Shown piece after piece: positions 1 to 6,103 of a stretch of DNA of 6,104 nucleotides. The notes under the pieces are model-generated. The model searched no databases, was not told the DNA's origin, and saw only the letters and a program-made list of their open reading frames with translations. The DNA comes from Thermoplasmatota archaeon (GTDB lineage: Archaea; Thermoplasmatota; Thermoplasmata; GCA-020350865; JAUVCJ01), in NCBI GenBank assembly GCA_030595765.1, contig JAUVCJ010000154.1, positions 1 through 6,104 on the forward strand. Reading direction: 5' to 3'. Position 1 is the first letter of the stretch. The number at the start of each line of letters is the position of its first letter. The position numbers were made by a program, and so were the translations under genes.

Positions 1-2
1 AC

Positions 3-137
3 AGCAGAGGTAAAATATATCTCACGAATTCTGATGATGTTGGTAAGACTTATCAACTTTATGAAGTTGAAAATCTGCATATCGTAGACAAACACAAGCG
101 TCACAGGAAAGGGTACATCGTGTTCATGCCAAAATAG
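3..137 (+). CDS. C-terminal end of an unidentified protein (5' partial)
   Basis: An open frame enters from the left edge and runs 44 codons to a TAG stop; the start lies outside the window. I do not recognise the protein. The visible end alternates hydrophobic and polar residues (KIYLTN, YQLYEVENLHIV, GYIVFMPK), which suggests beta strands, with a basic stretch (DKHKRHRKG) just before the last strand. Reasons to believe it is coding: the other two plus frames hit stops within the fragment (TAA near base 11, TAG near base 87), the composition is protein-like, and a terminator-like hairpin begins 16 bases after the stop. It is the only plus-strand gene here and converges on the minus-strand cluster, so it is probably a separate transcription unit. 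The basic segment could contact nucleic acid, but that is a guess. Confidence 0.6.
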   Translation, partial: SRGKIYLTNSDDVGKTYQLYEVENLHIVDKHKRHRKGYIVFMPK

Positions 138-153
138 AACAGGGTCTCACTTT

Positions 154-177
154 CCCTCACGCAGTGAGGGTTTTCTT
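154..177 (+). terminator. Hairpin plus T-rich tract between convergent genes
   Basis: A perfect 7-bp stem, CCCTCAC (154-160) with GTGAGGG (164-170), encloses a 3-base loop and is followed on the plus strand by TTTTCTTGTC and further T-rich sequence to about base 225. This fits an intrinsic terminator for the plus-strand gene ending at 137. The long pyrimidine tract would also serve as an archaeal T-rich terminator. Read on the minus strand, the stem is followed by AAAGTGAG and not by T residues, so it is a poor terminator for the minus-strand cluster, although it could still form a protective 3' structure. Nothing else is evident in the 86-base gap between the two convergent genes. Confidence 0.6.
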
Positions 178-223
178 GTCTATTCTTTTTCAATTATTCT
201 TCTGTTACTCTTCCATTCCTTTT

Positions 224-1258
224 CTACTCCTCTTCATCAATAAACCACCACGAATTATCAGTCAGTACATACTCGCGCTGGTTCGAGCCGTCTTTTAGGT
301 ACTTGGTTGCGATGAGATTAATCTCCTTCATTCTGCTTACAATCCCCCCCCTTATGCTGGAGGTTTCTTTGTCACCCCAGGCCTTTTTTGACAGTGTGTG
401 TTCAAGATGTTTTTTGAGCAGTTCATCCAAATTTTTGGCTTGAATGCCATTTTTAGCATGATGGCTTATATTGTCGATGTGGTTCAGGATGAACCTGTAA
501 AGATTGTTCTCTGAATCAGTATTATTTGCGATGTGTTCGTATAAAAACTGCTCTTCCTCCTTTGAAAACTTTGAGGGTTCTCCATCAAATGAGCCCTTGG
601 CCAGATACTCATCCAGTACTGGGTTGTGAAGCTTTGAAAATTTGTACCCCTGTTCTGTCAATCGTACCATTGTTGGGGTCTTACCTTTTTCTTTGCTAAA
701 AACATCTAGCAGTCCAAGCTCGTATGGCATCCCGCTGATTACTTTCTTTGGCATTCGAAGGTAATAGTTAGAATGGAACCTGTTAACTGGTTTTTTCTCA
801 TCAGGAAAACCTGTGGAAAAGATCTTGGGGACATCATAGATTTTTTCGATGTTGGTCAATTCTGTTCTCATGTAGGATACAACTCTGCTCAGTTGTTTAT
901 CAACTTCCTTATAATACACTCCTCCCTCGTATTTGGCAGTAAGGTTCTGCATGACCCGGAGAACCATTTTCATTGGGAAAAATTTGTTTTTTAAGGTCCA
1001 CATCGGCAATTTATTTCTCTCTTTGGATTTCTTTGGTGGCAATTTGTTGTATTGCTCATGACCAAGAGATGGGCATTCAATAAGGTATTTGATGAAGGGA
1101 AAAGTTCTATTAATCTTTTTTTCTCCAGATGTCGCTTCCTGAATTATATTTTTGATATATTCTTCGACAGACTCACACCCCTTACTATCGGCTTGCTCGG
1201 CCAGTAGCTTGAGTTCTTTTGAGTTTAAATCGATTGAGAGTTGTATCTTCGTCTTCAT
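224..1258 (-). CDS. Predicted DNA-binding protein, RHH-like N-terminus plus two winged-helix-like regions
   Basis: Unrecognised protein of 344 residues from the ATG at 1258. Its N-terminus (KIQLSIDL, then two short helices ending EEYIKNII, residues 4-39) resembles a ribbon-helix-helix fold: one strand and two helices. Residues about 94-217 look like a winged helix: a helix starting FPMKMVLRVMQNL, a second helical segment YYKEVDKQLSRVVSYM, then YELGLLDVF and VRLTEQGYKF, a common 'LGLL...LTEqG' wing pattern. Residues about 232-335 repeat the style (EEEQFLYEHI, RGGIVSRMKEINLI, then REYVLTD). The protein is rich in Lys and has no signal peptide or membrane segment, so a cytosolic DNA-binding or regulatory role is inferred from fold-like patterns only. 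The frame also stays open to a TTG at 1327 that overlaps the upstream stop (TTGA) and would add 23 residues. I prefer the ATG because the RHH-like strand starts there and the extra segment is very AT-rich with promoter-like sequence. It is the last gene of the cluster. A G8 run lies in its third quarter to end. Confidence 0.8.
   Translation of the reverse strand: MKTKIQLSIDLNSKELKLLAEQADSKGCESVEEYIKNIIQEATSGEKKINRTFPFIKYLIECPSLGHEQYNKLPPKKSKERNKLPMWTLKNKFFPMKMVLRVMQNLTAKYEGGVYYKEVDKQLSRVVSYMRTELTNIEKIYDVPKIFSTGFPDEKKPVNRFHSNYYLRMPKKVISGMPYELGLLDVFSKEKGKTPTMVRLTEQGYKFSKLHNPVLDEYLAKGSFDGEPSKFSKEEEQFLYEHIANNTDSENNLYRFILNHIDNISHHAKNGIQAKNLDELLKKHLEHTLSKKAWGDKETSSIRGGIVSRMKEINLIATKYLKDGSNQREYVLTDNSWWFIDEEE
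344..351 (-). repeat. G8 homopolymer inside the coding sequence
   Basis: Eight consecutive C on the plus strand are read as AGG GGG GGG (Arg-Gly-Gly) within the second winged-helix-like region of the protein at 224-1258. It is the longest single-base run I see in the window. Loss of one G gives AGG GGG GGA TTG TAA, an immediate stop; gain of one G gives a stop after GAT TGT AAG CAG AAT GAA GGA GAT. Either change would remove about the last 40 residues. This is the behaviour of a slippage-prone contingency tract, but eight bases is short and it may simply be chance. Confidence 0.7.
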
Positions 1259-1286
1259 ATTATCGATTAATAGTAATACAGTCTCG

Positions 1287-1310
1287 ATTATAAGTAATTT
1301 GCGTATTTCG
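1287..1310 (-). promoter_or_regulatory. Possible internal promoter before the last gene
   Basis: On the minus strand CTTATAAT (1294-1287) lies about 30 bases upstream of the ATG at 1258, with CGAAA (1310-1306) and an AT-rich stretch ahead of it. An archaeal TATA box centred there would start transcription some 26 bases downstream, within a few bases of the ATG, giving an almost leaderless mRNA; the ATG indeed lacks a Shine-Dalgarno (TTAATCGATAAT precedes it). Read as bacterial, TATAAT is a perfect -10 box, but no good -35 sits 16-18 bases upstream. The 60-base line around it is roughly 27% G+C by my count. If the TTG at 1327 is the real start, this would merely be AT-rich coding sequence. Confidence 0.35.
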
Positions 1311-1323
1311 AACTTACTCTTAT

Positions 1324-1572
1324 TCAAGACTCTTCTTCGTCCATCGCTTTCATAATAATGTCGTTTGCTTGGACAATTCTTTCATTGTATTCTATAACAC
1401 GCTTATTGCGCTCTATTATTCGTTCATTGCGGGTGATAATCTCTCTTAGAGCTCCCTTTTTGAATTCACCATATTCCTTTGCTATCTCTTCTAGCTTGGT
1501 TTCCAGCCACAGCATATACTCCTCTGGGCTCAACTCGGCCTTGCGCTCTGCCATGTCTTCTTTGACGCTCAA
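1324..1572 (-). CDS. Small coiled-coil protein with four [I/V]xxN heptads
   Basis: An 82-residue protein if started at TTG 1572. That start is chosen because GAGGTGAT lies 4-11 bases upstream; the longer frame starts at GTG 1605, only two bases past the helicase stop, with no Shine-Dalgarno, and ATG 1554 has only a weak one. Residues about 14-37 form an amphipathic acidic helix (PEEYMLWLETKLEEIAKEYG). After a FKKGALRE link, a regular heptad series follows: I46xxN49, I53xxN56, I60xxN63, V67xxN70, then a hydrophobic end (DIIMKAM) and an acidic tail (DEEES). The N-every-seven spacing with Ile/Val three residues before is the pattern known from coiled coils that bury Asn at core d positions, often trimeric. 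No signal peptide or transmembrane segment is seen, so it is probably a cytosolic oligomer or assembly factor. It lies 35 bases downstream of the helicase gene and was probably co-transcribed. I do not recognise a family. Confidence 0.75.
   Translation of the reverse strand: MSVKEDMAERKAELSPEEYMLWLETKLEEIAKEYGEFKKGALREIITRNERIIERNKRVIEYNERIVQANDIIMKAMDEEES
1363..1437 (-). repeat. 21-base degenerate tandem repeat encoding 7-residue heptads
   Basis: Three to four consecutive 21-base units are recognisable on the minus strand, for example CGCAATGAACGAATAATAGAG followed by CGCAATAAGCGTGTTATAGA and then a more diverged TACAATGAAAGAATTGTCCA. They encode RNERIIE, RNKRVIE, YNERIVQ and the start of a fourth unit. 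Similarity survives in the DNA as well as the protein, which suggests growth by duplication of a 21-base unit followed by drift, though constraint on the heptad itself would also preserve it. Confidence 0.65.
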
Positions 1573-1575
1573 CTT

Positions 1576-1583
1576 ATCACCTC
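1576..1583 (-). promoter_or_regulatory. Shine-Dalgarno that selects the TTG start at 1572
   Basis: GAGGTGAT on the minus strand pairs with the conserved AUCACCUC at the 3' end of 16S rRNA. The GAGG core is 7 bases from the TTG codon at 1572, an ideal spacing. The site falls inside the longer frame that begins at GTG 1605, which is why I place the start of the coiled-coil gene at the TTG. Confidence 0.6.
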
Positions 1584-1607
1584 TCTGCTCTTTTTTGTTT
1601 TTCACGC

Positions 1608-4600
1608 TTAGACTTTCGTAAGCATTCCAGTCTCTGTGAAATACAAGTAGGCGTCAATGTCCTGCACTCCAAGCAGTTGCCTAGCGGCCTCAGTGTAGAC
1701 AGCCATCTGGATGGTGTACTCTGCAGCGGTTTTTTCTTCCTCGCCAGACTTTATCTTGTTGGATTTGTAGTCGATTATAACCCATCTGTCGTCAGCAGTC
1801 CTTAAGAGAAGGTCTATCTGCCCCCTCATGGTCTGGCTCTGGTATACTATCTGAAATGGCACCTCCTCGTGCTTTTCCTGAATGTCTTGCATGATTTGAT
1901 GTTTCAGGAACTCACTGTAGTATCGAGCAAATTCCTTTGCCATTTCTTCGTTGTCGAAGCCAAAGCTCCTGAGGACTGAGGCAGGGTTTTTGCCCCTGAA
2001 TATCTCGTGGATTATCGTTCCCCTGATAGAGGCTGTCATTGTTGTCGATGCAGCGCCTATTTTCTCTTCAGGTAGGGAGAGTTCATGCCTTCGCCTGTAT
2101 TCCTTTGGATCATTTTCCTTGAGGGCAAGGGATGTTGGTGACAAAATCACTTCAGGGTCTGTAATACCTATGGGTGTGAGCTCATCAGGAAGCGGTGTCT
2201 CAAGGTCTGCTCCTATTGGTATGTCTATAAGTACCCTGCTTTCCTCAACAGGGGCTGTGTTTAGCTGGCCGGGGTCGGTGGTTACCCCGATGTCCAAAGA
2301 GTGAGTTATACCATCCTGATCCTCGAATGCCAGATTGATGTCAGAGCCTTCCATGTGCTCGTCAGTCACATCCAGGATTTTAACCAGGCTTTCCATCCAG
2401 CTGTTTTTTCCCAGTTCATGGCAGGAGGAAAGCACAAGATGATCTTTTGCCCTTGTTGCGGCGACATAGAAGAGGCGCTTCCACTCGGCAAGCTCCTTTG
2501 CATCCATAGCATCCTTCAACTGCTTCAGTATGAAGTTGTCTCCCTTTATGTAATTGTTTTCTGGATCTGGATACTTGGTTCCCAACGCATTTGGAATCTC
2601 GGGGTGCTTAGGGTCAACCAGCATATTGGATTTGTTTCTTTTTGCACTCTGCCCAACTCCTCCAGTATCAGCCACCACCACAATAGGAAATTCCAGGCCT
2701 TTTGCCTTGTGGACTGTCAGAATCTTGACTGTATCTCCGCTTTCCAGCTCGAGCTGAGCTTGGGATTCTCTGGGCTCCTCATTTAGAAGCTCAGACAGGT
2801 AGAGGGCAAATGTATCAAGACCTGTGAATCCATCCTGCTGGGTGTCTTTTGCCATCTCCAGAATCTTCTCGAGATTTCCTAAGGCCTGTTCCCCCACCGA
2901 GCCAAGCCCACTGTAAACAGCCCTTATTCCTGACTTCCTGACAATTTTGTTGAGCAAGCTGGAGATTGGTATCCTTCTGCATATATTTAGCCACTCATTT
3001 AGACGGCTCACTGCGCACTCCAGCTCCATGCATTCCTCTTTGTCTATGTATTCGAGAACATCATCCCAGAGCTGACCATGACGGGATTTCCTGGCCTTAT
3101 ACAAAGTAGTATCCGATATCCCAAAATATGGCGACCTTAGTATTGCGAACAGACTCACATCATCTAGCGGATTTGAGAGAAAATTGATGATGTTGTGGAT
3201 GTCTCTGACCTCTTGCCTTCCATAGAAACCGATGCCGCCATGAATGTGATAGGGAATTCCATATCTAGTTAGCTCCTTCTCCAGGTACGGTAGCATCTTA
3301 CGCCTGTGAATAAGAATGGCAAAATCCCGGTATTGAGCCTTCCTGGGTTCATTGAGATAATCTCCATCTTCCCAGTATACCTCAGTCTCACCCACCATGG
3401 TTTTTATTCTTCTGGAAACAATCTCCGATTCAGCCAAATCTTTCTGCCCGCTGGCATCACCAAAGAGTAGCTGTACACTTCCTCTATCGTTCTTTCTCCG
3501 ATCCGAGACATTAAGTGGGTCGTATCCAGATTCCCAGGGTTCACTTCGTGATTCAAGAAGCTGGGCAAACAGGTGGTTCACAAAATCAATAATCTGCGGG
3601 GCGCTTCTGAAACTGGTATCCAGAGTTACAGTGTCTCCTCCCATGCCTTCAATCCTTTTTCTTGCAAGGCCGAACAGGGTGACATCAGCCTCCCTGAACT
3701 GATATATTGACTGTTTTGGATCACCAACAATAAACAGCTTCTCCTTTGCTTCCTCCTCAGTTCCAAGCATGTTCCAGATGATGTCGTACTGGTCTGGGTC
3801 GGTGTCCTGAAACTCGTCCACAAGGATGTAGCGTATTTTCTTTGTAAAGTGCTCTCTGACTATTTCTGGGTGTCTATCAAAAAGCCTCTTTGTGAGCCTT
3901 ATCATGTCATTGAAATCTATTGCGTTCTGTTGGGTTTTCTTTCTCTCGTAGAGCTCATTGTAGCGCAGATAGACTCCTCTTATGTCTTTTAGGAACTCGA
4001 GGGCAAGATGTAGCTGATTATCTGAATCCAGCCACAAACTTTCAAGATCCGTTTCATCCATTACCTGGAGCAATCCAGCATGAGTGTTTTTCAGGGATTC
4101 CAAATCTTGAGGATAGGCCTTCCATTTCTCTTTTGAGCCCTTGGCCTTTCTATTGGTTCCTGAGAACAGGTTACGTATGGCATTAAAGGAAACCTCCATA
4201 TCTGGAGACTCTATCTTCTCAAGATAGGGTCTGATTTCAGTTAGGTACTTTCCGCCTCCGTCATTCACATCATGATATGCGTTGGCAAGGCGTGTGAGCT
4301 CACCAAGCAATTCACTATCCTCATTAAATCTACTAATAACTGACAGTTTGTCCTCTTTAATCCTGCCCTTCCAGGCATTGAAAATATTTTTAGGGTTGTC
4401 CAGTTTTTCCAGTACCTGAACCATTAGGTCATGTTTCTTTGCAATATCATTTAGAATTTCCTCAAGAGTTCGAGGATTTGTATCCTGAAGCAACCTGGTG
4501 AGTGTCTCATCCGTTTTCTTCGGGTTTGTTCCGTGCAAAAGGGAATCCCATGCCTCATTTTTGAGCCTGTGGCTTCCTTTTTCATCAAGTGTGCTAAAGC

Positions 4601-4940
4601 CAGGTTCCAGTCCAGCCTCCACCGAGAAATCTCTGAGCACTCCTGAGCAGAAGGAGTGAAAAGTCGAGATGTTGGCCCAGATGAAGTCTTCTCTTGTCTT
4701 TTCCCACCTTTCACCTTCAAGTTTAGCAAGCTCCCCCCTGATCTTCTTTTTCATGTCGGCTGCTGCCTTGTCCATGAAGGTCAGTGCCAGTATATCCCTG
4801 ACTCCTACATCGGGTCGGGTATTGAGAATGTCAAGGTACTTCTGAACCAGCACTGTGGTCTTTCCTGTTCCGGCACCTGCCACAAAGCACAGGCTCTTTT
4901 CATGATCTAGAGCCTTCATCTGGGTATCTGTCAGAGGCAT
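1608..4940 (-). CDS. addA: AddA-like UvrD-family helicase-nuclease
   Basis: Complete 1110-residue SF1A helicase with a C-terminal RecB-type nuclease, matching the AddA subunit that translocates 3'-5' on broken DNA and cuts one strand. Motifs in order: Q-like LTDTQMKAL (3-11); Walker A AGAGTGKT (21-28); Ia LTFMDKAA (53-60); STFHSFC (92-98); IDFNDM (341-346); Walker B/II ILVDEFQDT (372-380) with D375/E376; III VGDPKQSIYQFR (405-416); IV DTSFRS (441-446); GIPYHIHGG (561-569); V ILTVHKAKGLEFP (740-752); VI LFYVAATRAKDHL (823-835). The nuclease has RGTIIHE (H978), VPF after E1026, GQID (D1043), IDYKS (D1057, K1059) and the YxxQMAVY motif with Q1078 and Y1082, so it looks active. It is somewhat shorter than well-studied AddA proteins (about 1200 residues). 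Its ATG overlaps the partner's stop by one base (TAATG) behind a strong Shine-Dalgarno, implying coupled translation. A lone RecB- or PcrA-like protein is less likely given the nuclease-bearing partner. The gene symbol is by family resemblance. Confidence 0.92.
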   Translation of the reverse strand: MPLTDTQMKALDHEKSLCFVAGAGTGKTTVLVQKYLDILNTRPDVGVRDILALTFMDKAAADMKKKIRGELAKLEGERWEKTREDFIWANISTFHSFCSGVLRDFSVEAGLEPGFSTLDEKGSHRLKNEAWDSLLHGTNPKKTDETLTRLLQDTNPRTLEEILNDIAKKHDLMVQVLEKLDNPKNIFNAWKGRIKEDKLSVISRFNEDSELLGELTRLANAYHDVNDGGGKYLTEIRPYLEKIESPDMEVSFNAIRNLFSGTNRKAKGSKEKWKAYPQDLESLKNTHAGLLQVMDETDLESLWLDSDNQLHLALEFLKDIRGVYLRYNELYERKKTQQNAIDFNDMIRLTKRLFDRHPEIVREHFTKKIRYILVDEFQDTDPDQYDIIWNMLGTEEEAKEKLFIVGDPKQSIYQFREADVTLFGLARKRIEGMGGDTVTLDTSFRSAPQIIDFVNHLFAQLLESRSEPWESGYDPLNVSDRRKNDRGSVQLLFGDASGQKDLAESEIVSRRIKTMVGETEVYWEDGDYLNEPRKAQYRDFAILIHRRKMLPYLEKELTRYGIPYHIHGGIGFYGRQEVRDIHNIINFLSNPLDDVSLFAILRSPYFGISDTTLYKARKSRHGQLWDDVLEYIDKEECMELECAVSRLNEWLNICRRIPISSLLNKIVRKSGIRAVYSGLGSVGEQALGNLEKILEMAKDTQQDGFTGLDTFALYLSELLNEEPRESQAQLELESGDTVKILTVHKAKGLEFPIVVVADTGGVGQSAKRNKSNMLVDPKHPEIPNALGTKYPDPENNYIKGDNFILKQLKDAMDAKELAEWKRLFYVAATRAKDHLVLSSCHELGKNSWMESLVKILDVTDEHMEGSDINLAFEDQDGITHSLDIGVTTDPGQLNTAPVEESRVLIDIPIGADLETPLPDELTPIGITDPEVILSPTSLALKENDPKEYRRRHELSLPEEKIGAASTTMTASIRGTIIHEIFRGKNPASVLRSFGFDNEEMAKEFARYYSEFLKHQIMQDIQEKHEEVPFQIVYQSQTMRGQIDLLLRTADDRWVIIDYKSNKIKSGEEEKTAAEYTIQMAVYTEAARQLLGVQDIDAYLYFTETGMLTKV

Positions 4941-6103
4941 TAATCAACCACCTCCGTCAATACCGTAGCAGGTTCAGTAACCACCTTCTCCTGGTGCCCC
5001 TCTCCATTCTCGCTAGCTTCTCTATCCTCTGAAGCTACTATGAGGTTCCGAAGACCATCTAACCTGCAGGCGTGCTTGTAGTTGCAGTACCTGTATTGAT
5101 CGCATTCCATCTCCCTTGTAGGGTTGAAAATGCCCAGACGCATGTCCTGTATGTGCCTCCCTATCTTTTCAAGCAGGCTGTTCATTAATACCTGAAATTC
5201 CTCCCTGGTATAGGGAAAAGAATCCGATTTTATTCCGTTTAATATATTATCATCACCCTTGAAGCCAAGCTTGCTTTTAATGCCTAGTTCATTAGTACTT
5301 TTCACCTGGTAGTATGCTCCAGATATGGGATCCAGGTCTGGAAAAATATTCCTGATGGCTTCTATGTATAGGGGGGCTTGGAGAACCAACCCGTTGCAGA
5401 TTGCCGGGCCAGTTGGAACCTTGCCTGTCTTGTAATCCATCACAACTGCCCTGTTGTCGCTGGTAATGTCCACCCTGTCAATTCTACCCCTGAGCTTGAT
5501 GGCACTGGGTTCTTCTTCCCATGGAATATCTATGTCAACGGTGTCCGTCCTGGAAGAGGTGTCGCACTCCCCTGGTCTGACCGGGAGGCCAAATGAGAGT
5601 TCGAACATTAGCGGTTCTAGGGTGTCTGGATGGATGTTGACCTCATAATTCAATATGGCTTCGAGAAGTCCAGGTCTATTCGTGGTTCCGAGAAGGGAAT
5701 TCCAGTAGGCATTCCACGATGGTCCATTGAAGTGGAAAGCGCCAAGCTCGTCTTCTGCAATCTTCTGGAGCGCTTCCAATGCCTCCTGTTTCTGATCCTT
5801 ATTTATCCGTCCCAGACCTTGCAGGTGCCTCTGGCTGAAGAATTTGAACAGTATATTGTGCATGGCATTACCCCGTTCCATCGGAGTTAGTTCTGTTTCC
5901 ACCTCCTCTATGCCATCAATGTGCATTATCCTCCTGAGAAAGAAGCTGAATGGGCACTTGGCATAATTCTCCAAGCTCCCTGCCGAATAGATGTATTCAT
6001 CATCGAAAATGCCAGCAATCTCCTGTTGTGCATCAGTGTTCGTTAGAATGCCGTCGTAATCCGAATCATAATCCATCCACCTGTGGCACCTTTCAATATT
6101 CAT
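4940..6103 (-). CDS. addB: AddB/RexB-like PD-(D/E)XK nuclease subunit (C-terminal part, probably 5' truncated)
   Basis: The visible 387 residues match the C-terminal nuclease region of AddB-type subunits. DYDGIL (15-20) and the SLENYAKCPFSFFLRR segment (43-58, C50) open the domain; ERGNAMHNIL carries H82; FELSFG carries E168; LRGRIDRVD gives D209; VMDYKTGK gives D223 and K225; LQAPLYIEA supplies Q242 and Y246. After it come C334, C340 and C346 (CDQYRYCNYKHAC). In AddB, one cysteine before and three after the nuclease hold a 4Fe-4S cluster that staples the domain. The first codon here is an ATG touching the window edge and begins in mid-linker; AddB proteins run to roughly 1000-1170 residues, so the inactive helicase-like part presumably lies upstream, outside the window. 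A stand-alone 387-residue nuclease cannot be excluded. A 41-residue acidic tail follows C346, and its last codons carry the Shine-Dalgarno of the helicase gene. Confidence 0.88.
   Translation of the reverse strand: MNIERCHRWMDYDSDYDGILTNTDAQQEIAGIFDDEYIYSAGSLENYAKCPFSFFLRRIMHIDGIEEVETELTPMERGNAMHNILFKFFSQRHLQGLGRINKDQKQEALEALQKIAEDELGAFHFNGPSWNAYWNSLLGTTNRPGLLEAILNYEVNIHPDTLEPLMFELSFGLPVRPGECDTSSRTDTVDIDIPWEEEPSAIKLRGRIDRVDITSDNRAVVMDYKTGKVPTGPAICNGLVLQAPLYIEAIRNIFPDLDPISGAYYQVKSTNELGIKSKLGFKGDDNILNGIKSDSFPYTREEFQVLMNSLLEKIGRHIQDMRLGIFNPTREMECDQYRYCNYKHACRLDGLRNLIVASEDREASENGEGHQEKVVTEPATVLTEVVD
4948..4955 (-). promoter_or_regulatory. Strong Shine-Dalgarno for the helicase gene, inside the upstream gene
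   Basis: GGAGGTGG on the minus strand lies 7 bases before the ATG at 4940 and is embedded in the codons for the last residues (TEVVD) of the AddB-like protein. Together with the TAATG stop-start overlap, it indicates that ribosomes finishing the first subunit can reinitiate on the second, which would balance the two subunits of a complex. Confidence 0.8.

Noticed and set aside
146..170. Second CTCAC (146-150) that could pair with GTGAG and act as an attenuator switch
   Set aside because: Only five pairs with a 13-base loop, much weaker than the perfect 7-bp stem, and it lies after the stop of the only gene it could affect.
1573..1605. GTG at 1605 as start of the coiled-coil gene, giving 93 residues
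   Set aside because: It sits two bases after the helicase stop without a Shine-Dalgarno, while a strong site lies inside this segment and points to TTG 1572. It remains possible as a coupled start.
1358..1621. 87-codon plus-strand open frame opposite the coiled-coil gene
   Set aside because: The translation is Ser/Leu-rich low complexity produced by reading the heptad repeat in reverse; the minus-strand frame has the Shine-Dalgarno and the regular heptads.
2301..2786. 161-codon plus-strand open frame
   Set aside because: It lies wholly antisense to the helicase gene over its conserved motifs V and VI, has no Shine-Dalgarno, and its translation has no protein-like domain pattern; it is a shadow of the dense coding strand.
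4451..4729. 92-codon minus-strand frame inside the helicase gene
   Set aside because: It overlaps the helicase in another frame, and the helicase frame there runs on without interruption from its conserved N-terminal motifs; no sign of a frameshift.
4733..4738. C6 run in the helicase gene, and a G6 run at 5371-5376 in the partner
   Set aside because: Six-base runs are common at this composition and I see no reason to treat them as switches.
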